Assembly: GCF_030944625.1 (NCBI RefSeq)
Contig: NZ_JAUSXY010000001.1
Coordinates: forward strand, 3,782,001 to 3,846,000
Reading direction: 5' to 3'
DNA length: 64,000 nucleotides
From: Arthrobacter sp. SLBN-112
GTDB lineage: Bacteria; Actinomycetota; Actinomycetes; Actinomycetales; Micrococcaceae
Part shown: piece after piece, positions 53,663 through 62,214 of the stretch
Layout of the letters: every line of letters starts with the position of its first letter
Numbering within the stretch: position 1 is the first letter of the stretch
The notes under the pieces: model-generated
The model's database searches: none
Told to the model about the DNA's origin: nothing
Seen by the model: only the letters and a program-made list of their open reading frames with translations
Translations under genes and position numbers: made by a program

Positions 53663-53765
53663 GTACGGGCTCTCCTTGCTACGTTGTGCTGGCGCTTTGC
53701 GGTGTCCGGCGGGCCTGTCCGCCCGGCACCGGGTGCCATCCTACTGAACGCTCCTCGCACAGCAG

Positions 53766-53837
53766 TTCCGCCCATAGGACTCGAACCTATACTCCACGGC
53801 TCCAAAGGCCGGGGTGCTGCCATTACACCAGAGCGGA
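53766..53837 (-). tRNA. tRNA-Gln (anticodon UUG)
   Basis: On the minus strand the 72-nt sequence begins TCCGCTCTGGTGTAATGGC and ends with GGTTCGAGTCC ... GGGCGGA plus discriminator A. The acceptor arms TCCGCTC/GGGCGGA pair fully (one G-T). The anticodon loop CTTTGGA gives anticodon TTG, decoding CAA. CCA is not encoded. It lies between glmU and tetR. Confidence 0.93.
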
Positions 53838-53908
53838 CCGTGCCGGAGGACTCAAGGCCCGGGCACAAGTCCCTATTTTGCCATGGGTTCAGGGCACCGC
53901 GCGACACC

Positions 53909-53944
53909 GGCCGATTCTGCCCAGCCGGCCGGGCGGAATCGGCC
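53909..53944. repeat. Strong hairpin upstream of tetR and the tRNA gene
   Basis: GGCCGATTCTGCCC (53909-53922) pairs with GGGCGGAATCGGCC (53931-53944) with one T-G wobble. It lies in the divergent gap between tRNA-Gln and tetR. Confidence 0.65.
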
Positions 53945-53980
53945 CCGCGGCCGCTGGGGAATCGGCCCCGCGGACGGTGG
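53935..53980 (+). repeat. Two 23-bp tandem repeats before tetR
   Basis: GGAATCGGCCCCGCGG recurs at 53935 and 53958, each in a 23-bp unit. The first copy overlaps the right arm of the hairpin. The unit abuts the tetR -10 region and may hold operator sites. Confidence 0.65.
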
Positions 53981-53982
53981 GG

Positions 53983-53988
53983 CATGAT
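53983..53988 (+). promoter_or_regulatory. -10-like CATGAT before tetR
   Basis: CATGAT-N6-GTG, one mismatch from TAnnnT. It fits the leaderless geometry seen elsewhere in the window. Confidence 0.35.
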
Positions 53989-53994
53989 GGGAAC

Positions 53995-54621
53995 GTGAGC
54001 AACAACCCGCCGCGGATGCGGATGACCGGCCTGCAGCGGCGAAGCCAGCTGATCGACGTCGGCCGCGGCCTTTTCGCCGCCCGTGGGCTCGACGGGACCA
54101 CGATTGAGGAGATCGCTGCCAGCGCGGGAGTGTCCAAGCCGGTCATCTACGAGCACTTCGGGTCCAAGGAGGGGTTGTACACGCAGGTGGTGGAGTGCGA
54201 GTTCCACATCCTGCTGGACGCCATTAATAACGCCCTCACCGAGGAAGCCAAACCCCGTGTCCTCGTCGAACGCGCCGCCCTGGCCCTGCTCACCTACATT
54301 GAGGAACGCACCGAGGGCTTCCGGATCCTCATGCGGGACGCTCCCCCGTCCCAGCCCGAGGGCGCCTTCTCTACCCTGCTCTCCCACGTCACCGCACGGG
54401 TGGAACACATCCTCTCCGACGAATTCTCGCGCCGCGGCTTCAGCGGTGAGGACGGCGCCATGTACGCGCAGATGCTCGTCGGCATGGTAGCCATGACCGG
54501 CCAATGGTGGCAGGACAGCCGCCAGCCGGACAAACAGACGGTGGCCGCGCACCTGGTCAACCTCGCCTGGAACGGCCTGACTGGCCTCAAGAAGGACCCG
54601 GAGCTGCAGTCTGAATCCTGA
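53995..54621 (+). CDS. TetR family transcriptional regulator next to glmU
   Basis: This 208-residue protein has an N-terminal HTH with TIEEIAASAGVSKPVIYEHF (about 38-57) and a C-terminal TetR domain (YIEERTEGFRILMRD, about 101-115; MVAMTGQWWQDSRQPDKQ, about 164-181). The position beside glmU and its orientation match the mycobacterial tetR between glmU and mfd, so it is probably an ancestral housekeeping regulator; its targets are unknown. The GTG start is leaderless in appearance; ATG 54016 is the alternative. Tandem repeats and a hairpin crowd its promoter, as expected for autoregulation. Confidence 0.88.
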   Translation: MSNNPPRMRMTGLQRRSQLIDVGRGLFAARGLDGTTIEEIAASAGVSKPVIYEHFGSKEGLYTQVVECEFHILLDAINNALTEEAKPRVLVERAALALLTYIEERTEGFRILMRDAPPSQPEGAFSTLLSHVTARVEHILSDEFSRRGFSGEDGAMYAQMLVGMVAMTGQWWQDSRQPDKQTVAAHLVNLAWNGLTGLKKDPELQSES

Positions 54622-54784
54622 GCGCCTGGCCGTGGTTCCGGCCGCGGCACAGGAGCCCTTCGCCGTCGCTTAGACACAACGCATAGGGGCACCTGCGGTC
54701 GCTGGGCGACCTCCGGCGCCCGATTCGCCGCGATGCGCGACTACACGAAGGCCTCCTGCACCGCTCGTGCCCGCGTCGCCTTTG

Positions 54785-56614
54785 TCAGTCGCCGAGGAGT
54801 TCTGAGGACTCCAGCCACTCCAGTTCCAGGGTGTCCTTCTCGTCGGCCAGGTCCTTGAGTTGCCGGTTTTGTTCGGCGAGTGCGTCGAAATCGGACTTCT
54901 CCGTGCTTTTGACCATGTCGTCGTGGAGTTTTTTCTCCTGCTGGTCAAGCTTCTTGAGCTGCCGTTCGATCCTGTTGAGGGCCTTGCGGGCGTCCCGCTT
55001 CTCGGCCTCGGACGGCCCGGATGTTCCGTCTGTGGCGGGCGCCTGGCCGGCACTTGTCACGGGGTTTCCGCCGCCGGTGACGGTCGAACCGGCCAGGGCT
55101 GCTTCGCGCAACTCAAGGTACTGGTCCACGCCGCCGGGCAGGCCGCGGAGCTTGCCGTCGCCCAGCAGGGCCATCTGGTGGTCGGTGACGCGTTCGAGGA
55201 GGTAGCGGTCGTGACTGACCACCACCAGGGTGCCGGGCCAGCCGTCCAGGACGTCCTCCACGGCGGCGAGGGTGTCGGTATCAAGGTCGTTGGTTGGCTC
55301 GTCGAGCATCAGGACGTTGGGCTCCCCCACCAGCAGCCTCAGCAGCTGCAGCCGGCGCCGCTCACCGCCGGACAGGTCCTTCACCGGTGTCCACTGCTTC
55401 TGGTTGGTGAAACCAAGCTGCTCCACCAACTGGCCTGCGGTGAATTCTTTGCCGCCCACGTTGAAAGACCGTTTCTCCCGCTCAATGACCTCGATGACGC
55501 GCAGGTCCGCTACGGCGTCGAGCTCCTTGACCTCCTGCGTGAGAACCGCCGTGACCACGGTCTTTCCCCGCTTGAGCTTCCCGGCGTCGGGCGTGATCTC
55601 GCCGTTGAGCAGCTTCAGCAGGGTGGTCTTGCCGGCACCGTTGACGCCCACCAGCCCCAGCCGCTCGCCCGGAGCCAGGCGGAGGGTGATGTTGTCGAAG
55701 AGCTTCCGGCCGGCGTCGTCGCCCCGGAAGTTCAGGGAGATGTTTTCCAGGTCCAGCACGTCCTTGCCCTGGCGGGCGGTGGCCATTTTGTTCAGCGCCA
55801 TCGAGTCGCGCGGTGCGGGGACATCGGCAATGAGGGCGTTGGCGGCCTCGATCCGGAACTTGGGTTTGGCCGTCCGGGCCGGTGCGCCGCGGCGAAGCCA
55901 CGCCAACTCCTTCTTGACCAGCTGCTGGCGCTTGCCTTCCACCACGGACGCCATCCGGTCCCGTTCCGCGCGGGCCAGGACGTACGCGGCGTAACCGCCC
56001 TCGAAGGGGTCCACGATGCCGTCATGCACTTCCCAGGTTTTGGTGCAGACCTCGTCCAGGAACCAGCGGTCGTGGGTGACCACCAGGAAGGCGCCCTGGT
56101 TGGCCCGCCAGCGCGTCTTCAGGTGTCGGGCAAGCCAGGCAACGCCTTCGACGTCGAGGTGGTTGGTGGGTTCGTCGAGCATGATGACGTCGTGGTCCTC
56201 GATCAGCAGCTTGGCCAGGGCCACCCGCCGCTTCTGTCCGCCGGAAAGGGCGTGCACGTTGGCATGCCAGTCGACGTCGGACACCAGGCCGCCCATGATT
56301 TCGCGTATTTGCGGGTTGCGCGCCCATTCGTAATCCGCCTGGTCCCCCACGATCGCGGCACCTACCGTCAGGTCGCCGTCGAGCACGTCGCTTTGGTCCA
56401 GATACCCCACGTTGACGTCGCCGCGCTTGGTCACACGGCCGGAATCAGGCGTGGAGCGCAGGGCCAGCAGCCGCATCAGCGTGGACTTGCCGTCGCCGTT
56501 CCGGCCCACCATCCCGATCCGGTCGCCCTCCTCAAGGCCCAGGGTGAGGCCGTCCAGGACGGTACGGGTCGCGTAGGAGACTGTGAGGTTCTCGCCGCCA
56601 AGAAGGTGTGCCAA
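54785..56614 (-). CDS. ABC-F family ATP-binding cassette protein
   Basis: This 609-residue protein without membrane domain has two ABC domains, as in EttA/Uup-type ribosome-associated factors. First site: Walker A VGRNGDGKSTLMRLL (about 35-49), signature LSGGQKRRVALAK (about 123-135), LDEPTNHLD (about 145-153). Second site: VGVNGAGKTTLLKLL (about 327-341), LSGGERRRLQLLR (about 420-432), LDEPTNDLD (about 442-450). The C-terminal third has a Glu/Lys-rich coiled coil (about 545-600). The first Walker A has Asp where Ala is usual (NGDGKS), which is common in Uup-like proteins. It precedes ispE's end; both run on the minus strand. Confidence 0.92.
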   Translation of the reverse strand: MAHLLGGENLTVSYATRTVLDGLTLGLEEGDRIGMVGRNGDGKSTLMRLLALRSTPDSGRVTKRGDVNVGYLDQSDVLDGDLTVGAAIVGDQADYEWARNPQIREIMGGLVSDVDWHANVHALSGGQKRRVALAKLLIEDHDVIMLDEPTNHLDVEGVAWLARHLKTRWRANQGAFLVVTHDRWFLDEVCTKTWEVHDGIVDPFEGGYAAYVLARAERDRMASVVEGKRQQLVKKELAWLRRGAPARTAKPKFRIEAANALIADVPAPRDSMALNKMATARQGKDVLDLENISLNFRGDDAGRKLFDNITLRLAPGERLGLVGVNGAGKTTLLKLLNGEITPDAGKLKRGKTVVTAVLTQEVKELDAVADLRVIEVIEREKRSFNVGGKEFTAGQLVEQLGFTNQKQWTPVKDLSGGERRRLQLLRLLVGEPNVLMLDEPTNDLDTDTLAAVEDVLDGWPGTLVVVSHDRYLLERVTDHQMALLGDGKLRGLPGGVDQYLELREAALAGSTVTGGGNPVTSAGQAPATDGTSGPSEAEKRDARKALNRIERQLKKLDQQEKKLHDDMVKSTEKSDFDALAEQNRQLKDLADEKDTLELEWLESSELLGD

Positions 56615-56647
56615 AAGGAACTGCTTTCTGCTGCCGAACTAAGGGGT

Positions 56648-57610
56648 CTAGTGGTGTGTATCAGAGATGATGCGCGCCCCGGGGACGGGGCCGTGCACGT
56701 GGAGGGCCGCCAGGCCCTGGTGCCGAAGATCCTCGGCGAGTGCCTCGGCCGCCACGGGGTCGTCGGCGAGCAGGGCCACGGTGGGGCCGGAACCGGACAC
56801 GATTCCGGCGATCGCGCCATGGGATTCACCGATGCCCAGCGTATCGCGCAGTGCCGGGGATAGGGAGATGGAGGCGCGCTGCAGGTCGTTGACCAGGACG
56901 CGGCTCAGGGATTCGGCGTCACCGCTGCGCATGGCCGCCAGGATGTGCGGGTCGACGCCGGTGGGCTCGTCCGCGGTGAGGCCTTCGGCGTCCCGCAGCC
57001 TGTCAAGGGTGCGGTACACCTCCGGGGTGGACAGGCCGTAGTCGGCCACCACCAGCACCCAGTGGGTCTGGGCCTTGGCCAGGGCAGGGGAAAGTTTGTC
57101 GCCCAAACCCAGGCCCACCGCGGTGCCGCCGAGCAGCGAGAAGGGAACGTCCGCGCCCAGTTCCGCGGCAAGATGGGCCAATTCTTCCCGGGACAGCCCG
57201 CTGTTCCAAAGGGCGTCGCAGGCCAGGAGCGTGGCGGCGGCGTCGGCTGAGCCCCCACCCATGCCGCCGGCCACGGGGACGCGCTTGGTGATCTCCAGGT
57301 GCACGCCGGTGGCGTGCTCGGAAACATCAGCCATGATCGCCGCTGCTTTGTAGGCCAGGTTGTTGCTGTCCAGGGGGATGTCGACGGCGTCGAGGTCCAG
57401 GGTGCTTTCGGGGCTCAGGCTAAGCGTGATCCCGGGAGTCGCGGTGCTGGTGGCCGCAACTTCCTCATAGAGGGATACCGCGAGGTAGACACTGGCGACC
57501 GAGTGGTAGCCGTCCGGCCGGAGCTGGCCTACCGCCAGGGATACATTGACCTTGCCGGGTGCTTTGACCCGGACGGTCCTGGCCGCGAAGCGGCCTGCCG
57601 GGGCGTTCAC
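56648..57610 (-). CDS. ispE: 4-diphosphocytidyl-2-C-methyl-D-erythritol kinase
   Basis: This 320-residue GHMP kinase phosphorylates CDP-ME in the MEP isoprenoid pathway. N-terminal [20 protein letters not shown] (about 12-31), the ATP loop [17 protein letters not shown] (about 111-127) and [12 protein letters not shown] (about 275-286) are the three GHMP motifs. It starts at GTG 57610, which overlaps the ksgA stop by four bases (GTGA), so translation is coupled to the rRNA methyltransferase. This ksgA-ispE pair is conserved across actinobacteria. Confidence 0.95.
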   Translation of the reverse strand: MNAPAGRFAARTVRVKAPGKVNVSLAVGQLRPDGYHSVASVYLAVSLYEEVAATSTATPGITLSLSPESTLDLDAVDIPLDSNNLAYKAAAIMADVSEHATGVHLEITKRVPVAGGMGGGSADAAATLLACDALWNSGLSREELAHLAAELGADVPFSLLGGTAVGLGLGDKLSPALAKAQTHWVLVVADYGLSTPEVYRTLDRLRDAEGLTADEPTGVDPHILAAMRSGDAESLSRVLVNDLQRASISLSPALRDTLGIGESHGAIAGIVSGSGPTVALLADDPVAAEALAEDLRHQGLAALHVHGPVPGARIISDTHH

Positions 57611-58479
57611 GGCCGTGATTCCCTGGCTTCGGCGATCCTGGCGAAGGCCTGGATATCGATGACCTCGCCGCGGGCAGTGGGGTCCACGCCCGCTGCAACC
57701 AGGCAGCGTTCCGCTTCCGGAGCACCGCCTGCCCAGCCGGCGAGCGCGGCCCGAAGCGTCTTGCGCCGCTGCGCGAAGGCTGCGTCCACCACTGCAAACA
57801 CTTGTTCGCGGGTGGCAGTGGTGGCCGGCGGCTCGCGGCGGGTAAAGGCCACCAGGCCGGAATGGATTTTGGGGGCCGGCCAAAAAACGTTCATGCCGAT
57901 CACGCCGGCTTTGCGCATCTGGCTGTACCAGGCGGCCTTGACCGACGGTACCCCGTAGGTCTTGGACCCCGGGCCTGCGGCAAGGCGGTCCGCCACCTCG
58001 TCCTGCACCATCACGAGTCCGTGCCGCAGGCTTGGGAAATGCTGCAGCAGGTGCAGCACCACCGGAACCGCCACGTTGTAGGGCAGGTTGGCCACCAGGG
58101 CGGTAGGTTCCACCGGCAACCCGGTGACCTTCATGGCGTCGGCGTGGACCAGGTGGAACGCCCCGGCGGCGGCGGGGCGCCATTCCTTGACTGTTTCCGG
58201 AAGCTTCGCTGCAAGGACCGGATCGATTTCGACGGCGACCACGGCCGCCGCAGCGTCGAGCAGCCCCAGGGTCAGGGAGCCAAGCCCTGGCCCGACCTCA
58301 AGGACGGTCTCCTCCGGCCCCACTCCGGCGGCGGTAACGATCCGCCGGATGGTATTGCCGTCGATCACGAAGTTCTGGCCGAGGGTTTTCGTGGGCCTGA
58401 TCCCGATTTCCTCTGCCAGCCGTCGGATGTCGGAGGCGCCGAACAACGGTGCGGGCACGGCGGGGATCGGTTCAGTCAC
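57607..58479 (-). CDS. rsmA: 16S rRNA (adenine(1518)-N(6)/adenine(1519)-N(6))-dimethyltransferase
   Basis: This 290-residue KsgA enzyme dimethylates two adenines near the 3' end of 16S r[19 protein letters not shown] (about 34-49), the SAM loop [16 protein letters not shown] (about 59-74), [10 protein letters not shown] (about 83-92) and the catalytic [11 protein letters not shown] (about 134-144) are present. GTG start with TAGGAT six bases upstream suggests its own leaderless promoter in addition to transcription from rpfB. Followed by overlapping ispE. Confidence 0.95.
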   Translation of the reverse strand: MTEPIPAVPAPLFGASDIRRLAEEIGIRPTKTLGQNFVIDGNTIRRIVTAAGVGPEETVLEVGPGLGSLTLGLLDAAAAVVAVEIDPVLAAKLPETVKEWRPAAAGAFHLVHADAMKVTGLPVEPTALVANLPYNVAVPVVLHLLQHFPSLRHGLVMVQDEVADRLAAGPGSKTYGVPSVKAAWYSQMRKAGVIGMNVFWPAPKIHSGLVAFTRREPPATTATREQVFAVVDAAFAQRRKTLRAALAGWAGGAPEAERCLVAAGVDPTARGEVIDIQAFARIAEARESRP

Positions 58480-58485
58480 CTAGGT

Positions 58486-58491
58486 ATCCTA
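58486..58491 (-). promoter_or_regulatory. -10 hexamer TAGGAT, leaderless start of ksgA/rsmA
   Basis: TAGGAT-N6-GTG on the minus strand, located after the rpfB terminator, so ksgA-ispE can be expressed separately from rpfB. Confidence 0.55.
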
Positions 58492-58527
58492 TCCCGCTCG
58501 GCAGGTCCACCCGGTCGGCTTAACGGC

Positions 58528-58563
58528 AGTGGCCGGGCGCCCGGATATCCGGGCCCGGCCACG
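58528..58563 (-). terminator. Terminator-like hairpin after rpfB
   Basis: GTGGCCGGG pairs with CCCGGCCAC, with CCCGG/CCGGG inside around ATAT. It follows the rpfB stop by about 28 bases on the minus strand; no T-run. Confidence 0.7.
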
Positions 58564-58590
58564 CTGTGTGCTTCGTGCTTGTCAGCCGAA

Positions 58591-59757
58591 TCAGCTGCTG
58601 GCTGCCCAGCCGCAGCCCCACGGTGACAGCCCGCGCTGGGCGTACACGCGGTTGGCGATATCGATCTGCTGGGCCTTGGTGGCCAGGCTGGCGTTCGGGG
58701 CATACGCCCCGCCGCCGGCTCCGATCCACGTGCGGATGTCGAACTGGAGGCCGCCGTAGTAGCCGTTGCCGCTGTTGATGCTCCAGTTTCCGGTGGATTC
58801 ACACTGGGCAATCTTGTCCCACATGGCTTCGTTCATCATGGCCGGCGCGGCCGCACCGGTGTTGGCACCTGCTGCCGCGGGTGCGGCTTCGAGGGCGGGC
58901 TTGGCCTTGGTGCCAACGGTGACCTTTTCGGTAACCGGCTGCACGGCGACGTTCTCGGACACGAGGGTGCGCGATGCTTCCCTGCCGTCAACGAGCACCA
59001 GCTTGAAGGTGCGCTCAATCTTTCCGGCGGCCCCGGCCTGGGTCACCTGCTTGTCACCCTTGAGCATGTCGGCGCTTTCAGCGGTAACGGTCTGGAACGG
59101 CACGTCTTCGCTGGTAACAGCGGTCTGGCTGGTGTCCACCCGGGAGACCTTGATGACCATGTTGTTCACCACGTCGGCGTTGGCCGGCTGGGAGGACCGG
59201 TCATTGGCGCCGAGGGTAACGCCGGCATCCTCGAGGACCTTGCCTACGGTTGCAGCCGTGGTGGTGGCGGTGTTCACCTTGCCATCGGCCACGATGCTGA
59301 TGGTCTTGGGTGTGGAGATGGAGACGTAGGAACCGGCCAGTGCCAGCGTGGCATCCTTGGGCACCGAGACGGCCGATGCGCTGGCGACGCCGAGCTCGGT
59401 CACGAGGTCTTCCACATCCCGGGCCGTGGTGTTGACCGTCTTTTCGGCCCCGTCAAGGCTGACCTTGACCTCTTTGGCCTGATTGACGTTGATGACGGTG
59501 CCGTTTTGCACGGAAGCGTCCAGCGAAGGCGATACGCGGTCGCTGGGCTTCAGGTCCAGGTTGGCGCTCTTGACCACCTGCGCCACTGTTCCACCAAAGG
59601 ACTGCACGGACGAGGTCTTGCCGTCCACGTTGAGCGTGATTGTTTTGTTATTGCCCACGAAAGCCACGAGGCCTGCGACGAGACCGCAGAGCACCAGCAG
59701 TTGGGCGCCAACCTTGATATAGCTGAACTTGCCGTCCGATGTGAAGAACTTGATCAC
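58591..59757 (-). CDS. rpfB: Resuscitation-promoting factor (DUF348-G5-Rpf transglycosylase)
   Basis: This 388-residue cell-wall lytic enzyme promotes resuscitation of dormant cells. Order: a membrane anchor near 17-36 (GAQLLVLCGLVAGLVAF), three DUF348 repeats (NVDGKTSSVQSFGGTVAQVV near 44-63 and two more), a G5 domain (about 220-295, VVTRTLVSE-like EASRTLVSENVAVQPVTEKV), and the C-terminal Rpf domain (about 312-388) with the catalytic Glu in MWDKIAQCESTGNWSIN and GYYGGLQFDIRTW. I chose GTG 59757 since the upstream frame is not protein-like. Order tatD-rpfB-ksgA-ispE is the mycobacterial one. Confidence 0.93.
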   Translation of the reverse strand: MIKFFTSDGKFSYIKVGAQLLVLCGLVAGLVAFVGNNKTITLNVDGKTSSVQSFGGTVAQVVKSANLDLKPSDRVSPSLDASVQNGTVINVNQAKEVKVSLDGAEKTVNTTARDVEDLVTELGVASASAVSVPKDATLALAGSYVSISTPKTISIVADGKVNTATTTAATVGKVLEDAGVTLGANDRSSQPANADVVNNMVIKVSRVDTSQTAVTSEDVPFQTVTAESADMLKGDKQVTQAGAAGKIERTFKLVLVDGREASRTLVSENVAVQPVTEKVTVGTKAKPALEAAPAAAGANTGAAAPAMMNEAMWDKIAQCESTGNWSINSGNGYYGGLQFDIRTWIGAGGGAYAPNASLATKAQQIDIANRVYAQRGLSPWGCGWAASS

Positions 59758-59951
59758 GATTGCCCGTAACTCTAGGTCCGTCCGGGCACGGGGAATCGCG
59801 CAATAAAATGCCCGGAGCAACCTCAAAAAGACCGTCCGGGCATCGATGCACCGCCACACTCCACACAGCGGCATGGCCGGGAACTGACGTGCCCGGAGCG
59901 GCTTCAAATGGAGCGAAATTACCCGTTGGCCTTCCCCGACCCCGGCTAATA
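59758..59951 (-). promoter_or_regulatory. Structured rpfB leader with duplicated attenuator-like hairpins
   Basis: On the minus strand GCTCCGGGCA occurs at 59899-59890 and 59818-59809, and its complement-bearing TGCCCGGACGG at 59842-59832 and 59788-59778. The first pair is followed by TCTTTTT, like an intrinsic terminator. Arms can pair with either partner, allowing alternative folds. In M. tuberculosis the rpfB leader is an RNA switch; this may be its counterpart. Confidence 0.5.
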
Positions 59952-59958
59952 GTTGTCC

Positions 59959-59988
59959 ACTGTAACCGTAGCGTTATAAAGCGACCAA
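59959..59988 (-). promoter_or_regulatory. rpfB promoter candidate
   Basis: TTGGTC (59988-59983), 18-bp spacer, TACAGT (59964-59959) on the minus strand, giving a leader of about 195 nt before the GTG at 59757. Confidence 0.5.
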
Positions 59989-60037
59989 CATTTTTGCATA
60001 CCAGGTATGGTCGTCGATCACGGAACGGGCAAGGTTT

Positions 60038-60940
60038 TCAGGCCCAGGATCCGTAAGCCCGCACGGTATTTTCGCTGATGGCGTTACACAGGCCGGCGAG
60101 GTCGGAGCCTGTCAATTCTGCCATGGCCCGGACCGTATACGGGACCATGTAGCTGGCATTTGGCCGCCCCCGGTGCGGATGCGGGGTCAGGAACGGGGCA
60201 TCCGTTTCCACCATGATGAGCCCGCGGTCAGCAACGGCGAGCGCGGCGCGAAGATTCGCGGCGTTCTTGAAGGTCAGGGTCCCGGCGAAGGACATCCACC
60301 ACCCCTGTTCGTTGCAGGTCCTCGCAAGGTCCTCGTCGCCGGAGAAGCAGTGGAACACCACCCTGTCCGGTGCGCCTTCCTCCCGCAGCACCCGCACCAC
60401 GTCGTCGTGCGCGTCCCGGTCATGGATCTGGAGGGTGAGGTTCAAACGCTTGGCGATGTCGATGTGCCGCCGGAACGAATACTCCTGGTGGCGCAGCCCT
60501 TCACCTTCCGTACGGTAGAAGTCCAGCCCCGTCTCGCCGATCGCCCGGACCCGGGGATGCGCCGCGAGGCTCTCGATCTCTGCGAGGGCCGCCTCCAGTT
60601 CGCCCCTGGCGGCGTAGTGCGGAGCATCGTTGGGGTGCAGGGCAACGGCTCCCAGGAGCCGCTGGTCCTGCTGCACGGCTTCCACCGTGAACCGTGACGA
60701 CTCCAGGTCGCAGCCCACCTGGACCGCCCCCTGGACCCCTACCGCTGCTGCCGCGTCCAGCGCGGCCTTGATTCCCACCGGCGCCGTTCCATCAGGGAAG
60801 TCCAGGTGGGTGTGGTTGTCCATGACCGGTACGGGCAGGGGTTCGGGAGCGGGCGGATATTGCTTGCGGGCCGGAGCTTCCGGATCCGCAGGCCCTGAGT
60901 CGGGCGCCCGGTAGGCGGCGGGAGTCAGCGGATTGCACAT
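60038..60940 (-). CDS. TatD family metal-dependent hydrolase (deoxyribonuclease-like)
   Basis: This 300-residue TIM-barrel nuclease has metal ligands in DNHTHLDF (about 40-47), the glutamate in GETGLDFYR (about 137-145), histidines in IHDRDAHDDV (about 172-181) and FHCFSGDEDLA (about 195-205), and the final Asp in ETDAPFLTPHPHRGRPN (about 248-264). An unusual N-terminal ~38-residue Pro/Ala-rich extension precedes the barrel. Leaderless start (TAGGCT-N6-ATG). In related genomes metG lies upstream; here a divergent moxR operon does. Confidence 0.93.
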   Translation of the reverse strand: MCNPLTPAAYRAPDSGPADPEAPARKQYPPAPEPLPVPVMDNHTHLDFPDGTAPVGIKAALDAAAAVGVQGAVQVGCDLESSRFTVEAVQQDQRLLGAVALHPNDAPHYAARGELEAALAEIESLAAHPRVRAIGETGLDFYRTEGEGLRHQEYSFRRHIDIAKRLNLTLQIHDRDAHDDVVRVLREEGAPDRVVFHCFSGDEDLARTCNEQGWWMSFAGTLTFKNAANLRAALAVADRGLIMVETDAPFLTPHPHRGRPNASYMVPYTVRAMAELTGSDLAGLCNAISENTVRAYGSWA

Positions 60941-60946
60941 CCAACC

Positions 60947-60952
60947 AGCCTA
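60947..60952 (-). promoter_or_regulatory. -10 hexamer TAGGCT, leaderless start of tatD
   Basis: TAGGCT-N6-ATG on the minus strand; no Shine-Dalgarno sequence. Confidence 0.55.
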
Positions 60953-61104
60953 GCCGCCCAAAGCGGTGGCATATTTGCCGGAACTCTCTGTCAGGCACGG
61001 CAGTTGTGTTAGTAGTCTGGAACGAACACACGCGCACGCCCCACCGACGGGCGAAGGCAGGCTTGCTGTCCCGTCCAGGCGAAACCCGGGCTGAAAGGTT
61101 GCCG

Positions 61105-62205
61105 ATGGAACCCCACCGACGCACTGCCAACGATGGGAGCGCACCGAACCTCAACCTGGCCGGCGTCACGGATGCCGTCAGCAGGCTGAACGGGCACCGG
61201 CCCGCGGCCATGGACGCGGAGGCGTTCCACGCCGCGGCCCAACGCATCCTCACCACAGTCAACACGGTGATCGACGGCAAGTCGGATGCCGCCAAGCTGG
61301 CGCTGACTGTCCTGCTCGCGCAAGGCCACCTGCTGGTGGAGGATGTTCCCGGCGTCGGAAAAACCCTCCTGGCCAAGACGCTCGCCCGGACCATCGACTG
61401 CACCGTCAACCGCATTCAGTTCACCCCGGACCTGCTGCCCTCGGACGTGACCGGTGTGTCCATTTACAACCAGGCCTCACGGCTCTTTGAATTCCGGCCC
61501 GGCGCCGTCTTCGCGAACATCGTCATTGGTGACGAGATCAACCGCGCCTCCGCCAAGACGCAGTCCGCCCTGCTGGAGTGCATGGAGGAGCACCAGGTGA
61601 CGGTGGACGGCAACACCTACAAGCTTGACGAACCGTTCATGGTAGTGGCCACCCAGAACCCCATCGAGATGGAGGGCACGTATCCCCTGCCGGAGGCACA
61701 GCGGGACCGCTTCATGGCCCGGATCTCCATGGGCTATCCGGACAAGGACGCCGAGATCGAAATGCTTGAGACCCACCAGGCGGTATCACCGCTGGCCACT
61801 GTCACCCCGGTGGTGACGGCGTCTGAAGTGGCGGCGATGACTACCACCGTCCAGCAGGTCTACGTTTCGGCGGCCGTGAAGGAATACACCGTCTCGCTGG
61901 GCCGCGCCACCAGGGAAAGCCCCCTGCTCCGGCTGGGTGCGAGCCCCCGTTCCATGCTGCAGCTGCTGCGTGCGGCCAAGGCCACGGCTGCGCTGGACGG
62001 ACGCGATTTCGTCCTGCCGGACGACGTCGCAGGCGTCGCCGAGGCCGTGCTGGCGCATCGGATTATCGTCGACCGGAAGGCCGCCGGCGCGGGGGAAAAC
62101 CCGCACAGCGTCCTGCAAAAAATCCTCTCCCGGCTGCCCGTTCCGCAAGCGCCCCCGGGGCAGGCGTCGCGCCCGGCGGCGGCTGCCGGCGGCAGGAACC
62201 GCTAG
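61105..62205 (+). CDS. MoxR family AAA+ ATPase
   Basis: This 366-residue chaperone-like ATPase has Walker A EDVPGVGKTLLAKTLA (about 76-91), Walker B IVIGDEINRASAKTQSALLE (about 140-159), sensor 1 VVATQNPIEMEGTYPLPEAQ (about 182-201), and the arginine finger/sensor 2 region (about 275). MoxR proteins work with neighbouring DUF58 and transglutaminase or von Willebrand proteins; here DUF58 follows by nine bases and TgpA-like after it. The ATG at 61105 has AAAGG six bases upstream; the open frame extends to 61006 but lacks support. TAGTCT at 61013 is a -10 candidate. Confidence 0.92.
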   Translation: MEPHRRTANDGSAPNLNLAGVTDAVSRLNGHRPAAMDAEAFHAAAQRILTTVNTVIDGKSDAAKLALTVLLAQGHLLVEDVPGVGKTLLAKTLARTIDCTVNRIQFTPDLLPSDVTGVSIYNQASRLFEFRPGAVFANIVIGDEINRASAKTQSALLECMEEHQVTVDGNTYKLDEPFMVVATQNPIEMEGTYPLPEAQRDRFMARISMGYPDKDAEIEMLETHQAVSPLATVTPVVTASEVAAMTTTVQQVYVSAAVKEYTVSLGRATRESPLLRLGASPRSMLQLLRAAKATAALDGRDFVLPDDVAGVAEAVLAHRIIVDRKAAGAGENPHSVLQKILSRLPVPQAPPGQASRPAAAAGGRNR

Positions 62206-62214
62206 GGGCGGACC

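Noticed and set aside
59758..59907. In-frame N-terminal extension of rpfB
   Set aside because: The extension reads through the structured leader and lacks protein-like composition; the anchor helix begins after GTG 59757.
59758..60037. c-di-AMP (ydaO) riboswitch before rpfB
   Set aside because: Actinobacterial rpf genes can carry one, but I could not align the conserved ydaO blocks here. An Rfam scan would decide.
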